A stretch of DNA of 64,000 bases. Origin: Pseudomonas sp. SL4(2022) (GTDB lineage Bacteria; Pseudomonadota; Gammaproteobacteria; Pseudomonadales; Pseudomonadaceae). How positions within the stretch are numbered: position 1 is the first letter of the stretch; each line of letters begins with the position of its first letter. The translations under genes were made by a program, and so were the position numbers. The notes beneath the pieces were generated by a model. It was not told the DNA's origin and did no database searches. It saw only the letters and a list, made by a program, of their open reading frames with translations. The stretch is from positions 4,376,565 through 4,440,564 of the forward strand of contig NZ_CP113060.1 in the NCBI RefSeq assembly GCF_026625725.1. Direction: 5' to 3'. Positions 8,879 to 17,816 of this stretch are shown here, piece after piece.

Positions 8879-10447
8879 ATGCCTCTATCACCACGCAAGA
8901 CCTTGAATTTAAAGGCATTGATACAATGCGCTCAGACGCTTGTGGTGATCATGTGCATGGTCTTGGCCGGCTGCCAAACCACTAGCAACTATCGCCACGA
9001 CAGCGGTCGCGATACCGATCGCGCAGTAGGTCTGGAGCAGGAACCCGAGTGGCTCAGCAGCCAGGCCTCAGAGCTCCCCGATGAACCCAAAGACATCTGG
9101 GAGCGCGTACGCAGCGGTTATCAACTGCAAGACAGCATAACCCTCAACCCACGCATTGAGCAGCAACGCCTGTGGTTTGTCAGTAATCCATCGTTTGTCG
9201 AAAAAGCCGGCGAACGCAGCAGCCCTTATATCCATTTCATTGTCGAGCGCCTGGAAGCGCGCAACATGCCCATGGAGCTGGCCCTGCTGCCGATTATTGA
9301 AAGCTCATATGACCCCATGGCCTACTCGCCAGCCGACGCGGTCGGGCTATGGCAGTTCATCCCCTCCACTGGGCGCAACTTCAACCTGCGCCAGACCAGC
9401 TGGTATGACGGCCGCCGCGATGTGATGGCCTCTACCGACGCGGCCATTAATTACCTGACACGCCTCAAGGAAATGTTCAACGGTGACTGGCTACTGGCGC
9501 TGGCCGCCTATAACGCCGGGGAAGGCCGTGTCAGCCGGGCGATTGAGCGCAACCAGAAACTTGGGCTGCCGACCGACTACTGGAATCTCTCGCTACCAAC
9601 CGAAACACAGAACTACGTGCCCAAACTGCTGGCCCTGTCTCAGGTGATCATGACGCCGCAGGCCTATGGGGTCAGCCTAAACCCCATCGCCAATGAACCC
9701 TATTTCGAGAAGGTCGAGTTCAAGCAGCGCATGGACCTGGCCCGCGTCGCCGCCATGGCCGATCTGGATGAAGATGAGCTTTACCTGCTCAACCCCGCAT
9801 TCAAAAAAGGGATTACCCTCGATGGCCCACAGCATCTGCTGGTACCCACCGACAAGGCTGATCTGCTCACCGCCAACCTGTCACTGATGAAGCCTCAGGA
9901 ACGAGTCGACTGGCAGCAATACCGCGTGCGCTCGGGCGACAGCCTGCACAGCATCGCCAATCGGCATCAATTAACGGTCAATACCCTCCGGGACATCAAC
10001 AAACTGTCCAGCAACAACCTGCGCCTCGGCCAGGTTCTGAGCATTCCCACTCAGCCCGGAGTAACGCCACATGAACCACTGTTTCAGCGCCCAGTGGCAC
10101 AGAGTCAGCCGGTACGCACCTACCGAGTAAAAAATGGTGACAATCTCTGGCTAATTGCCAAGCACCACAATGTGTCAGTCAAGGACGTGCAGCGCTGGAA
10201 CAAGCTGTCCGGCAACAGCCTGCGCGTCGGCCAGGTACTGACCATGCAAGCCGGCCAGGCAGCTTCCGGGGGAAGCGGCGGCGCGCCCCGCAAAGGAGCC
10301 ACCTACTACACAGTACGCCAGGGTGATTCCCTGTATCTGATCGCCAAGCGCTTCAAGGTACCGATGAAAAGCCTGCAGAACTGGAACCCCAGAGCCGGCA
10401 AGGCACTCAAGCCTGGGCAGACCCTGACTCTGTACAGCGTAAACTGA
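8879..10447 (+). CDS. mltD: Membrane-bound lytic murein transglycosylase D with three LysM domains
   Basis: A 522-aa periplasm-facing lipoprotein that cleaves peptidoglycan to anhydromuropeptides. The start at 8879 gives a short signal peptide with lipobox LAGC (about residue 30); the frame extends upstream only to a TTG. The SLT catalytic domain includes ESSYDPMAYSPADAVGLWQFIPSTGR, with the Glu of IIESSYDP as the probable general acid, and AYNAGEGRV. Three C-terminal LysM repeats (each with a G-D/N-[ST]L-x-x-I-A core) start near residues 345, 415 and 475. It follows gloB by about 100 bp on the same strand. Confidence 0.94.
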   Translation: MPLSPRKTLNLKALIQCAQTLVVIMCMVLAGCQTTSNYRHDSGRDTDRAVGLEQEPEWLSSQASELPDEPKDIWERVRSGYQLQDSITLNPRIEQQRLWFVSNPSFVEKAGERSSPYIHFIVERLEARNMPMELALLPIIESSYDPMAYSPADAVGLWQFIPSTGRNFNLRQTSWYDGRRDVMASTDAAINYLTRLKEMFNGDWLLALAAYNAGEGRVSRAIERNQKLGLPTDYWNLSLPTETQNYVPKLLALSQVIMTPQAYGVSLNPIANEPYFEKVEFKQRMDLARVAAMADLDEDELYLLNPAFKKGITLDGPQHLLVPTDKADLLTANLSLMKPQERVDWQQYRVRSGDSLHSIANRHQLTVNTLRDINKLSSNNLRLGQVLSIPTQPGVTPHEPLFQRPVAQSQPVRTYRVKNGDNLWLIAKHHNVSVKDVQRWNKLSGNSLRVGQVLTMQAGQAASGGSGGAPRKGATYYTVRQGDSLYLIAKRFKVPMKSLQNWNPRAGKALKPGQTLTLYSVN

Positions 10448-11893
10448 TCAGGCCTTCTTGCTCATTGCGTCCAGGCAGCGCCCGGTCAACTGGGTAAAGC
10501 GCTGAAAAGCGACAAATTGCTCATGCTTCAGCGCCCGCCCTGATACCCGGCTATCGGCATACAGCAAGCCAATTTCGCGCGTTCCTGCCAACAGCGGCGC
10601 AATAAAGAACATGCCCTGTCCCAGACGCTGACGGATTGGCTGAGTGACCAATTCATTGAGGTTGTAACTGGCCGGCACCCCCATCCATAGCGCCTCTTTG
10701 TTACGCAGGGCATAGCTGAAAATATGCGGTTGCTCGGCTTGCTCAACCGGCAGGATAAAGTCATGCGCCCAACCGCCTGTGCCCTCACCGATCACCCGCT
10801 TGCAGCGAAAGCAACTCTGCCCGTCCGCCAGTACCACCAACATGATGCGCTCCAGCCCAGCGCCCTGATGCAGGCCCTTGAACAGGGTATCGAGCACCAA
10901 TCCCAAATCGGCACGCCGCGAAACCAACAGCCCAAGGTCCTGGAGGGCTTGCTGCAAGATCAGCAGATCAGGTTGCAACAGCCGCGCCTTGCGCTGTTCC
11001 TGCTGCAGGCGAATCTGCTCCGGATCGGTATTGGGAATCAGCTTGCCTAGCTGGCCCACGCCAAAGGTGGCAGCCATCGCTACAGTTTCTTCAGCGCTGG
11101 CCAGCACCTGTTGCATAGCCTCCTGCGGGCTCACGCCGATAAAACCGGCCAGTTGCCCGACCAAAGCGTCCATGGCCGGTGAATCCCAGCCTTCAAGCGC
11201 CACCTGACTGATCTTCGCGCCAAGAGCCACGGCTTTGCCGGCAGGGTCATGCTGACTGCTCGACTGCAGCGCCAGACTCAGGGTATCGCCGAGGTTCCAG
11301 CTTTTCACCAAAGCCAAACTCATTTGCCGAAAACTGCTGCCCAGCACGCTCATCACCACTTCATCGGCATTTACACCCGGCTGCGCCAGGGCACTGGCCA
11401 ATTCATCAGCCACTTCACCGGCGCAGCCCCAGAATGCCAGTTCACCCACGTTATGCAGCAAGGCGGCGATAAACACCTCCTCGTCACTTCGGGTAAGCAC
11501 GTAGCCGGCAATATTGCGCGCCTGCACAGCGGCATGAAACGACTGCGCGAGCAATTCGGCGAGCTGCTCGCGAGAGCTGCGCGCCAACAGGCCATCAATC
11601 AGGCTGATCGACAGACCAATCTGGCGCACGTTATCAAAGCCAATCAGCACAATGGCCCGGGAGATGGTCCGAATGGGCTCTTGAGAGGGGTTGTAGAACA
11701 CGCTGTTGCCGACGCGTAAGACCTTCGTGGTCAAAGCCGCATCCCGTAATAAGACATCGGCCAGTTGCTGCACCGAGGACGTGTGCCCCTGAGTCAAACG
11801 ATGCAAGTCATGCACCACTGTGGCCAGAGCAGGTAATTCGGCTTGGTTGAAGCGATCAATCCATGACTGCAAACCATGGCAGGCTGTCAGCAA
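10448..11893 (-). CDS. HDOD-domain signalling protein with C-terminal GAF-like domain
   Basis: A 481-aa soluble protein. Residues ~15-215 form an HDOD domain (LPALATVVHDL, then LRDAALTTKVLRVGNSVFY and HNVGELAFWGC), a metal-free relative of HD phosphodiesterases that acts as a scaffold in bacterial signalling. The C-terminal ~160 residues resemble a GAF sensor domain (LDTLFKGLHQGAGLERIMLVVL, IGLLYADSR). No GGDEF or EAL domain follows. Its stop abuts the mltD stop, so the genes converge without a gap. The signal and partners cannot be read from the sequence. Confidence 0.82.
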   Translation of the reverse strand: MLTACHGLQSWIDRFNQAELPALATVVHDLHRLTQGHTSSVQQLADVLLRDAALTTKVLRVGNSVFYNPSQEPIRTISRAIVLIGFDNVRQIGLSISLIDGLLARSSREQLAELLAQSFHAAVQARNIAGYVLTRSDEEVFIAALLHNVGELAFWGCAGEVADELASALAQPGVNADEVVMSVLGSSFRQMSLALVKSWNLGDTLSLALQSSSQHDPAGKAVALGAKISQVALEGWDSPAMDALVGQLAGFIGVSPQEAMQQVLASAEETVAMAATFGVGQLGKLIPNTDPEQIRLQQEQRKARLLQPDLLILQQALQDLGLLVSRRADLGLVLDTLFKGLHQGAGLERIMLVVLADGQSCFRCKRVIGEGTGGWAHDFILPVEQAEQPHIFSYALRNKEALWMGVPASYNLNELVTQPIRQRLGQGMFFIAPLLAGTREIGLLYADSRVSGRALKHEQFVAFQRFTQLTGRCLDAMSKKA

Positions 11894-11988
11894 AATGATG
11901 CCCTCGCAGTGGATAGTCTGAGTGTAGTCAAAGTGCTCTCGTCACCGGCTCTCGATACGACCCTTTTTCCTGCTGATACAAGCTGTTA

Positions 11989-13869
11989 ATGTGCCTGACC
12001 AGCAGCCCACAAGACGCCACGGATCGGATATTTCACTTGATACGTCCCCTCCTCTCGCTGTTTCTCTGCCTGGCCATCAGCTCATCTGCCTGGGCGACCC
12101 TGTATAAAAGTCACGGCTACGCTCAGTTTGGTGAGCTGAAATACCCTGCCAGTTTTACCCATTTCGCCTGGGTCAACCCGGAAGCGCCCAAGGGCGGCAC
12201 GCTACGGATGATGGCCAACGGCACCTTCGACACGCTCAACCCTTATACCTTCAAGGGCAGCAGCCCGATCAGTACCGCCAACTTCCTGCAGTACGGCGTC
12301 AATGAGCTGAATGCGCCGCTGATGGTCGGCACCGGTGCCTATGACCCTTCAGGTGACGAGCCGGCTTCCAGCTATGGCTTGATCGCCGAGTCGGTGGAAT
12401 ACAGCGATGACCGCAGTTGGGTGGTATACAACCTGCGCCCCGAAGCACGCTTTCACGATGGCAAACCGATAACCGCCTATGATGTGGCCTTCTCCTACCG
12501 CCTGCTGCTCAAGGAAGGTCACCCGCAGTACCGCACCAACCTGCAGGAAGTCAAACGGGTCGATATCCTCAACCGCCACAGCATCCGTTTTGTACTCAAG
12601 CGCGCCGGCAACTCCCTACTGATTCTGCGCCTGGGCGAATTACCGGTGCTGCCGCAACATTACTGGAAAGATCGCGACTTCAAAGCCACCACCTATGAAC
12701 CGCCGTTGGGCAGTGGCCCCTACCGTATTACCCAGGTCAGCCCCGGACGCAGTCTGCGCTTTGAGCGGGTCAAGGACTGGTGGGGCGCCAAGCTGCCGGT
12801 CAACCGTGGCAAATACAATTTCGACCGGGTCGACGTGGAGTTTTACCGCGACAGCCATGTGGCCTTCGAGGCCTTCAAGGCCGGTGAGTTCGACATTTAT
12901 ATCGAACAGCAGGCGAAGAACTGGGCCAACGGCTATCGCTTTCCGGCACTCAGCCGTGGTGAGGTAATCCGCGCCGAAATCCCGCACAAGATTCCTACCC
13001 AGTCCCAAGCGCTGTTTATGAACACCCGCCGCGAGGTGTTTGCCGAGCGCAAGGTGCGCGAAGCATTGGGCCTGATGTTCGACTTCGAATGGGCCAATCG
13101 CGCGCTGTTCAACAGCTCTTACACCCGCGCCCAGAGCTATTACCCCAACAGTGAATTCGCCGCCAGCGGTAAACCGGAAGGCGCCGAGTGGCTGTTGCTC
13201 TCGCCTTACCGCAAGCAACTTCAGTCACGCCTGTTCAGCGAACCGTTCAGCGTGCCGCAAACCGATGGCCGCGGCATCCCACGGGAAACCTTGCGCCGCG
13301 CCCTCGGTCTATTGGCCGATGCAGGCTGGAAGCCCTCCGGCCAGCGTCTGCTCAACAGTCAGGGGCAGCCCCTGCGCTTTGAAATATTGCTGGTTAACCC
13401 GAACCTTGAACGCATTCTCCAGCCCTTTACCGAAAACTTGGCCAGCATCGGTATCCAGGCCAGGCTGCGCACCGTTGACCGCGCGCAATACAAACAGCGC
13501 CTCGATCAATACGATTTCGACATGATTCTGGTCACCCTGCCACAAACCCTGAGCCCCGGCCTGGAACAGTCGCTGTATTTCCATTCGTCGCAAGCCAAGG
13601 TCAAGGGCGGCAGGAACTACGCCGGCGTTACCCACCCGGTGGTCGACGCCATGATCGAAAAACTGCTCTCGGCGCAGAACCGTGACGAACAGATTGCCGC
13701 TACACGCGCCCTTGACCGGATACTGTTGTGGCAGCACTACAGCATTCCGAACTGGTATATCGATTACCACCGCCTGGCTTACCGCAACCGATTTGCCTTC
13801 GTCACCACGCCACCCTACACCTTGGGCCTGCGTACCTGGTGGCTGAAATCCATGGAGAACGCTGAATGA
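11989..13869 (+). CDS. nppA1: Peptide ABC transporter periplasmic binding protein 1 (SBP family 5)
   Basis: A 626-aa family-5 extracellular solute-binding protein of the YejA type. It has an N-terminal signal peptide (LLSLFLCLAISSSAWA) and starts the mature part with the YejA hallmark ALYKSHGYA-like stretch and PEAPKGGTLR. It is the first gene of a five-gene operon (11989-19424) matching P. aeruginosa NppA1A2BCD (PA1811-PA1807), which imports peptidyl-nucleoside antibiotics and peptides. The ATG at 11989 gives an n-region somewhat longer than usual; an in-frame TTG at 12037 would give a tighter signal peptide. Confidence 0.88.
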   Translation: MCLTSSPQDATDRIFHLIRPLLSLFLCLAISSSAWATLYKSHGYAQFGELKYPASFTHFAWVNPEAPKGGTLRMMANGTFDTLNPYTFKGSSPISTANFLQYGVNELNAPLMVGTGAYDPSGDEPASSYGLIAESVEYSDDRSWVVYNLRPEARFHDGKPITAYDVAFSYRLLLKEGHPQYRTNLQEVKRVDILNRHSIRFVLKRAGNSLLILRLGELPVLPQHYWKDRDFKATTYEPPLGSGPYRITQVSPGRSLRFERVKDWWGAKLPVNRGKYNFDRVDVEFYRDSHVAFEAFKAGEFDIYIEQQAKNWANGYRFPALSRGEVIRAEIPHKIPTQSQALFMNTRREVFAERKVREALGLMFDFEWANRALFNSSYTRAQSYYPNSEFAASGKPEGAEWLLLSPYRKQLQSRLFSEPFSVPQTDGRGIPRETLRRALGLLADAGWKPSGQRLLNSQGQPLRFEILLVNPNLERILQPFTENLASIGIQARLRTVDRAQYKQRLDQYDFDMILVTLPQTLSPGLEQSLYFHSSQAKVKGGRNYAGVTHPVVDAMIEKLLSAQNRDEQIAATRALDRILLWQHYSIPNWYIDYHRLAYRNRFAFVTTPPYTLGLRTWWLKSMENAE

Positions 13870-15719
13870 CCCATGCCGTGCGCGCCCTGATTATCCGCTT
13901 CAGCAGCCTTGCCCTACTTGGCGTTGCCGGCCTGGTCCTGGCCGGCCCCAAGCACGCACAGACCTTGTATGACGAACCGCCGAAATACCCTGCCGGCTTC
14001 CAGCACTTCGAGTACGTAAACCCGGATGCCCCCAAAGGCGGCACCCTGCGCCAAGCCGGGTTCGGCAGCTTCGACAGCCTCAACCCGTTCATTTCCAAGG
14101 GCGTTGCTGAAGAAAACATAGGCATTATCTACGACAGCCTGACACGCCCCAGTCTGGATGAACCCTTTACTGTTTACGGCCTGCTCGCGGAAAAAATCGA
14201 AAAAGCGCCGGACAACGCCTGGGTACGGTTCTACCTGCACCCCAAGGCCCGCTTTCATGACGGCCAACCGGTAACCGCCGAGGACGTCAAATTCACCTTC
14301 GACACCCTGATGAGCAAAGGCGCACCGATGTACCGCGGCTACTATGCCGATGTCGATCGGGTTGAAGTCGAAAGCCCACAGCGCGTGCGCTTTATTTTCA
14401 AACATGCCGGTAACCGCGAACTGCCGCTGATTGTCGGCCAGTTGCCAGTATTGCCCAAGCACTGGTGGGCTGAACGCGGCTTCAGCAAAAGCGATCTCGA
14501 CATCCCCGTTGGCAGCGGCCCTTACAAGGTGGCTGATGTTCAGGCGGGTCGTTCAATTCGTTATGAGCGAGTCAAGGAATGGTGGGGCCAGGACCTGCCG
14601 GTCAACCGTGGCTTCTACAATTTCGACACCTTGCAGTTTGACTACTACCGCGACAATACCGTCGCCTTGGAAGCACTCAAAGCCGGGCAGTTTGATTACT
14701 GGCTGGAAACCAGCGCGAAGAACTGGGCCACGGCCTATAACACTGCCGCGGTGGCCAATGGTCAGCTGATCAAGGAAGAGATCGCCAATCGCAACCCCAC
14801 CGGCATGCAGGGTTTTATCTTCAATACCCGCCGCCCACAGTTCAGCGACCGCCGTGTGCGGGAAGCCCTGGGGCTGCTGTTTGACTATGAATGGACCAAT
14901 CGTCAACTGTTCAACGGTGCCTACACCCGCACGCGCAGTTATTTCGACAACTCGGAACTGGCCTCCGTCGACCTACCCTCAGCGGATGAGTTGAAGCTGC
15001 TGGAGCCATTGCGCACGCAGATTCCATCCCAGGTATTTACCGACGAGTATCAGCCCTCGGTCACCGATGGCAGCGGCATCATTCGTGAGCAGCAGCGCCG
15101 CGCCTATCAACTGCTGCAGGAAGCCGGCTGGCGTGTCGATGGCGACAGGATGCTCGACAATACCGGCAAACCGGTGAGCATCGAATTCCTGCTGGCACAA
15201 ACCGAATTCGAACGTATCCTGCTGCCGTTCAAACGCAACCTAGCCGACCTGGGCATTGAACTGGTGATCCGCCGCGTCGATGTATCTCAGTACGTCAACC
15301 GCTTGCGCTCACGTGACTTCGACTTGATCGTCGGCGGCTTCGCCCAATCCAATTCACCCGGCAACGAGCAACGCGAATACTGGCACTCCAGCAGCGCTGA
15401 CAACCCCGGCAGCCGTAACTTTATCGGCCTCAAAGATCCAGCCGTGGACAGCCTGGTCGACGGGTTGATCAATGCCGATTCGCGGCAAAGCCTGATCGCC
15501 CACACCCGTGCCCTTGATCGTGTGCTGCTGTGGAGTCATTACGTGGTGCCCAACTGGCATATCAAGACCTGGCGCGTGGCTTACTGGAACCGTTTTGAGC
15601 ACCCCAAGATCAGCCCGAAATACGACGTAGGCCTCTACACCTGGTGGGCCCGCGAGAAATCCCCTGAAGCGGCGGCCGACGAAGCTGCCACAAAAAACAC
15701 TGTCGACGTGGAGCAATAA
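13866..15719 (+). CDS. nppA2: Peptide ABC transporter periplasmic binding protein 2 (SBP family 5)
   Basis: A 617-aa paralogue of the preceding gene. It shares PDAPKGGTLRQ, LPVNRGFYNFD and the terminal YTWWAR pattern, so a tandem duplication is the likely origin. It has a signal peptide (ALLGVAGLVLA). It overlaps the first binding protein by 4 bp (ATGA), implying coupled translation. Having two binding proteins suggests two ligand ranges feeding one permease pair, as described for the P. aeruginosa Npp system. Confidence 0.88.
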   Translation: MTHAVRALIIRFSSLALLGVAGLVLAGPKHAQTLYDEPPKYPAGFQHFEYVNPDAPKGGTLRQAGFGSFDSLNPFISKGVAEENIGIIYDSLTRPSLDEPFTVYGLLAEKIEKAPDNAWVRFYLHPKARFHDGQPVTAEDVKFTFDTLMSKGAPMYRGYYADVDRVEVESPQRVRFIFKHAGNRELPLIVGQLPVLPKHWWAERGFSKSDLDIPVGSGPYKVADVQAGRSIRYERVKEWWGQDLPVNRGFYNFDTLQFDYYRDNTVALEALKAGQFDYWLETSAKNWATAYNTAAVANGQLIKEEIANRNPTGMQGFIFNTRRPQFSDRRVREALGLLFDYEWTNRQLFNGAYTRTRSYFDNSELASVDLPSADELKLLEPLRTQIPSQVFTDEYQPSVTDGSGIIREQQRRAYQLLQEAGWRVDGDRMLDNTGKPVSIEFLLAQTEFERILLPFKRNLADLGIELVIRRVDVSQYVNRLRSRDFDLIVGGFAQSNSPGNEQREYWHSSSADNPGSRNFIGLKDPAVDSLVDGLINADSRQSLIAHTRALDRVLLWSHYVVPNWHIKTWRVAYWNRFEHPKISPKYDVGLYTWWAREKSPEAAADEAATKNTVDVEQ

Positions 15720-15720
15720 G

Positions 15721-16794
15721 ATGCTGGCGTATATCGTTCGTCGGCTGCTGCTGATCATCCCCACGCTGTTCGGCATTCTGCTGATCAACTTCATCATCAT
15801 CCAGGCCGCCCCCGGTGGCCCAGTTGAGCAGATGATCGCCAAACTGGAAGGCTTTGACGGCGCCACCAGCCGGATCGCCGGCGGCGGTGCCGAAGTCTCG
15901 GTGGCCGGTTCCAACTACCGCGGCGCCCAGGGCCTGGACCCCGAGCTGGTGGCGGAAATTGAGCGCATGTACGGCTTCGACAAATCCGCCCCGGAACGCT
16001 TCTGGCTGATGCTCAAGAGCTACGCGCAGCTGGACTTTGGCTCGAGCTTCTTTCGCGATGCCGAGGTCATCGACCTGATCATCGAGAAGATGCCGGTGTC
16101 GATCTCCCTGGGGCTGTGGAGCACGCTGATCATGTACCTGGTGTCGATCCCGCTGGGCATCGCCAAGGCCACTCGCCACGGCAGCGCCTTCGACGTGTGG
16201 ACCAGCTCGGCGATCATCGTCGGTTACGCCATCCCCGCCTTCCTCTTCGCCATCCTGCTGATCGTGCTGTTTGCCGGCGGCAGCTACTGGGACTGGTTCC
16301 CGCTGCGCGGGCTGACGTCAAACAATTTCGACGAGCTGAGCTTTACCGGCAAGCTGCTCGACTATTTCTGGCACCTGGCGCTGCCCGTCACCGCCCTGGT
16401 GATAGGCAACTTCGCCACCCTGACGCTGCTGACCAAGAACAGCTTTCTCGATGAGATCAACAAACAGTATGTGGTCACAGCCCGAGCCAAGGGCCTGAGC
16501 AACAACCGCGTGCTCTATGGGCATGTGTTTCGCAACGCCATGCTGATCATCATCGCCGGCTTCCCGGCAGCTTTTATCGGTATTTTCTTTACCGGCTCCT
16601 TGCTGATCGAAGTGATCTTCTCCCTCGACGGCCTGGGCCTGATGAGCTTCGAGGCCGCGATCAACCGTGATTACCCGGTGGTCTTCGGCACCCTGTTTAT
16701 CTTCACGTTGCTGGGCCTGGTGGTGAAATTGATCGGCGACATTACCTACACCCTGGTCGATCCGCGTATCGACTTCGAAAGCCGGGAGGGTTGA
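15721..16794 (+). CDS. nppB: Peptide ABC transporter permease (YejB-like)
   Basis: A 357-aa inner-membrane permease starting 1 bp after the second binding-protein gene. It has the dipeptide-permease N-terminal helix (YIVRRLLLIIPTLFGILLINF), a periplasmic segment, then five further hydrophobic segments. The cytoplasmic EAA-type coupling loop is YVVTARAKGLSNNRVLYGHVFRNA (the ARAKG core is diagnostic). It pairs with the downstream permease to form the channel. Confidence 0.92.
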   Translation: MLAYIVRRLLLIIPTLFGILLINFIIIQAAPGGPVEQMIAKLEGFDGATSRIAGGGAEVSVAGSNYRGAQGLDPELVAEIERMYGFDKSAPERFWLMLKSYAQLDFGSSFFRDAEVIDLIIEKMPVSISLGLWSTLIMYLVSIPLGIAKATRHGSAFDVWTSSAIIVGYAIPAFLFAILLIVLFAGGSYWDWFPLRGLTSNNFDELSFTGKLLDYFWHLALPVTALVIGNFATLTLLTKNSFLDEINKQYVVTARAKGLSNNRVLYGHVFRNAMLIIIAGFPAAFIGIFFTGSLLIEVIFSLDGLGLMSFEAAINRDYPVVFGTLFIFTLLGLVVKLIGDITYTLVDPRIDFESREG

Positions 16795-16795
16795 G

Positions 16796-17815
16796 ATGAA
16801 ACTGTCACCAATCAATCAACGCCGCTTCCAGCTGTTCAAGGCGCACAAACGCGGCTGGTGGTCGTTGTGGGTGTTCCTCGCACTGTTTTTCGTCACCCTC
16901 GGCGCCGAACTGATCGCCAACGATAAACCGCTGGTGGTGGGCTACGACAACGAGCTGTATTTCCCGGTATTCAAGCGCTACCCGGAAACCACCTTTGGCG
17001 GTGAATTCCCGCTGCAGGCCAACTACAAAAGCCCTTACATCCAAGAGCTGATCAAGGAAAAGGACGGCTGGATGATCTGGCCGCCGATCCGCTACAGCTA
17101 CTCCAGCATCAACTACGACTTACAAGTGCCCGCCCCCGCGCCGCCCTCGGCGGAAAACTGGCTGGGTACGGATGATCAGGGCCGCGATGTGCTGGCACGG
17201 GTGATCTACGGCTTCCGCATTTCCGTGTTGTTTGCTCTGACCCTGACCCTGGCCAGCTCGGTGATCGGCGTGTTTGCCGGCGCCTTGCAGGGCTTCTATG
17301 GCGGCTGGGTCGACCTGGCTGGGCAACGCTTTCTGGAAATCTGGTCAGGCCTGCCGGTGCTCTACCTGCTGATCATTCTCGCCAGCTTCGTACAACCGAA
17401 CTTCTGGTGGCTGCTGGGCATCATGCTGCTGTTCTCCTGGATGAGCCTGGTGGATGTGGTGCGTGCCGAGTTCCTCCGTGGGCGCAACCTGGAATATGTA
17501 CGCGCCGCCCGCGCCTTAGGGATGCAGAACGGCTCGATCATGTTCCGCCATATCCTGCCCAACGCGATGATTTCCACCATGACCTTTATGCCGTTTATCC
17601 TCACCGGCGCGATCGGCACCCTCACCGCACTGGATTTCCTCGGCTTCGGCCTGCCGCCTGGCGCGCCGTCACTCGGCGAGTTGGTGGCCCAGGGCAAATC
17701 CAACCTGCAAGCGCCCTGGCTCGGGATCAGCGCTTTTGCCGTACTGGCCTTGATGCTCAGCCTGCTGGTGTTTATCGGCGAAGCGGCGCGCGATGCCTTC
17801 GATCCGAGGAAATGA
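16796..17815 (+). CDS. nppC: Peptide ABC transporter permease (YejE-like)
   Basis: A 339-aa inner-membrane permease. The N-terminal cytoplasmic stretch and first helix (SLWVFLALFFVTLGAELIAN) are followed by a periplasmic segment containing the family motif NWLGTDDQGRDVLARVIYG and five more hydrophobic segments. The EAA-type loop is YVRAARALGMQNGSIMFRHILPNA. It starts 1 bp after the stop of the YejB-like gene and ends 1 bp before the ATPase start, so it is tightly coupled in the operon. Confidence 0.92.
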   Translation: MKLSPINQRRFQLFKAHKRGWWSLWVFLALFFVTLGAELIANDKPLVVGYDNELYFPVFKRYPETTFGGEFPLQANYKSPYIQELIKEKDGWMIWPPIRYSYSSINYDLQVPAPAPPSAENWLGTDDQGRDVLARVIYGFRISVLFALTLTLASSVIGVFAGALQGFYGGWVDLAGQRFLEIWSGLPVLYLLIILASFVQPNFWWLLGIMLLFSWMSLVDVVRAEFLRGRNLEYVRAARALGMQNGSIMFRHILPNAMISTMTFMPFILTGAIGTLTALDFLGFGLPPGAPSLGELVAQGKSNLQAPWLGISAFAVLALMLSLLVFIGEAARDAFDPRK

Positions 17816-17816
17816 C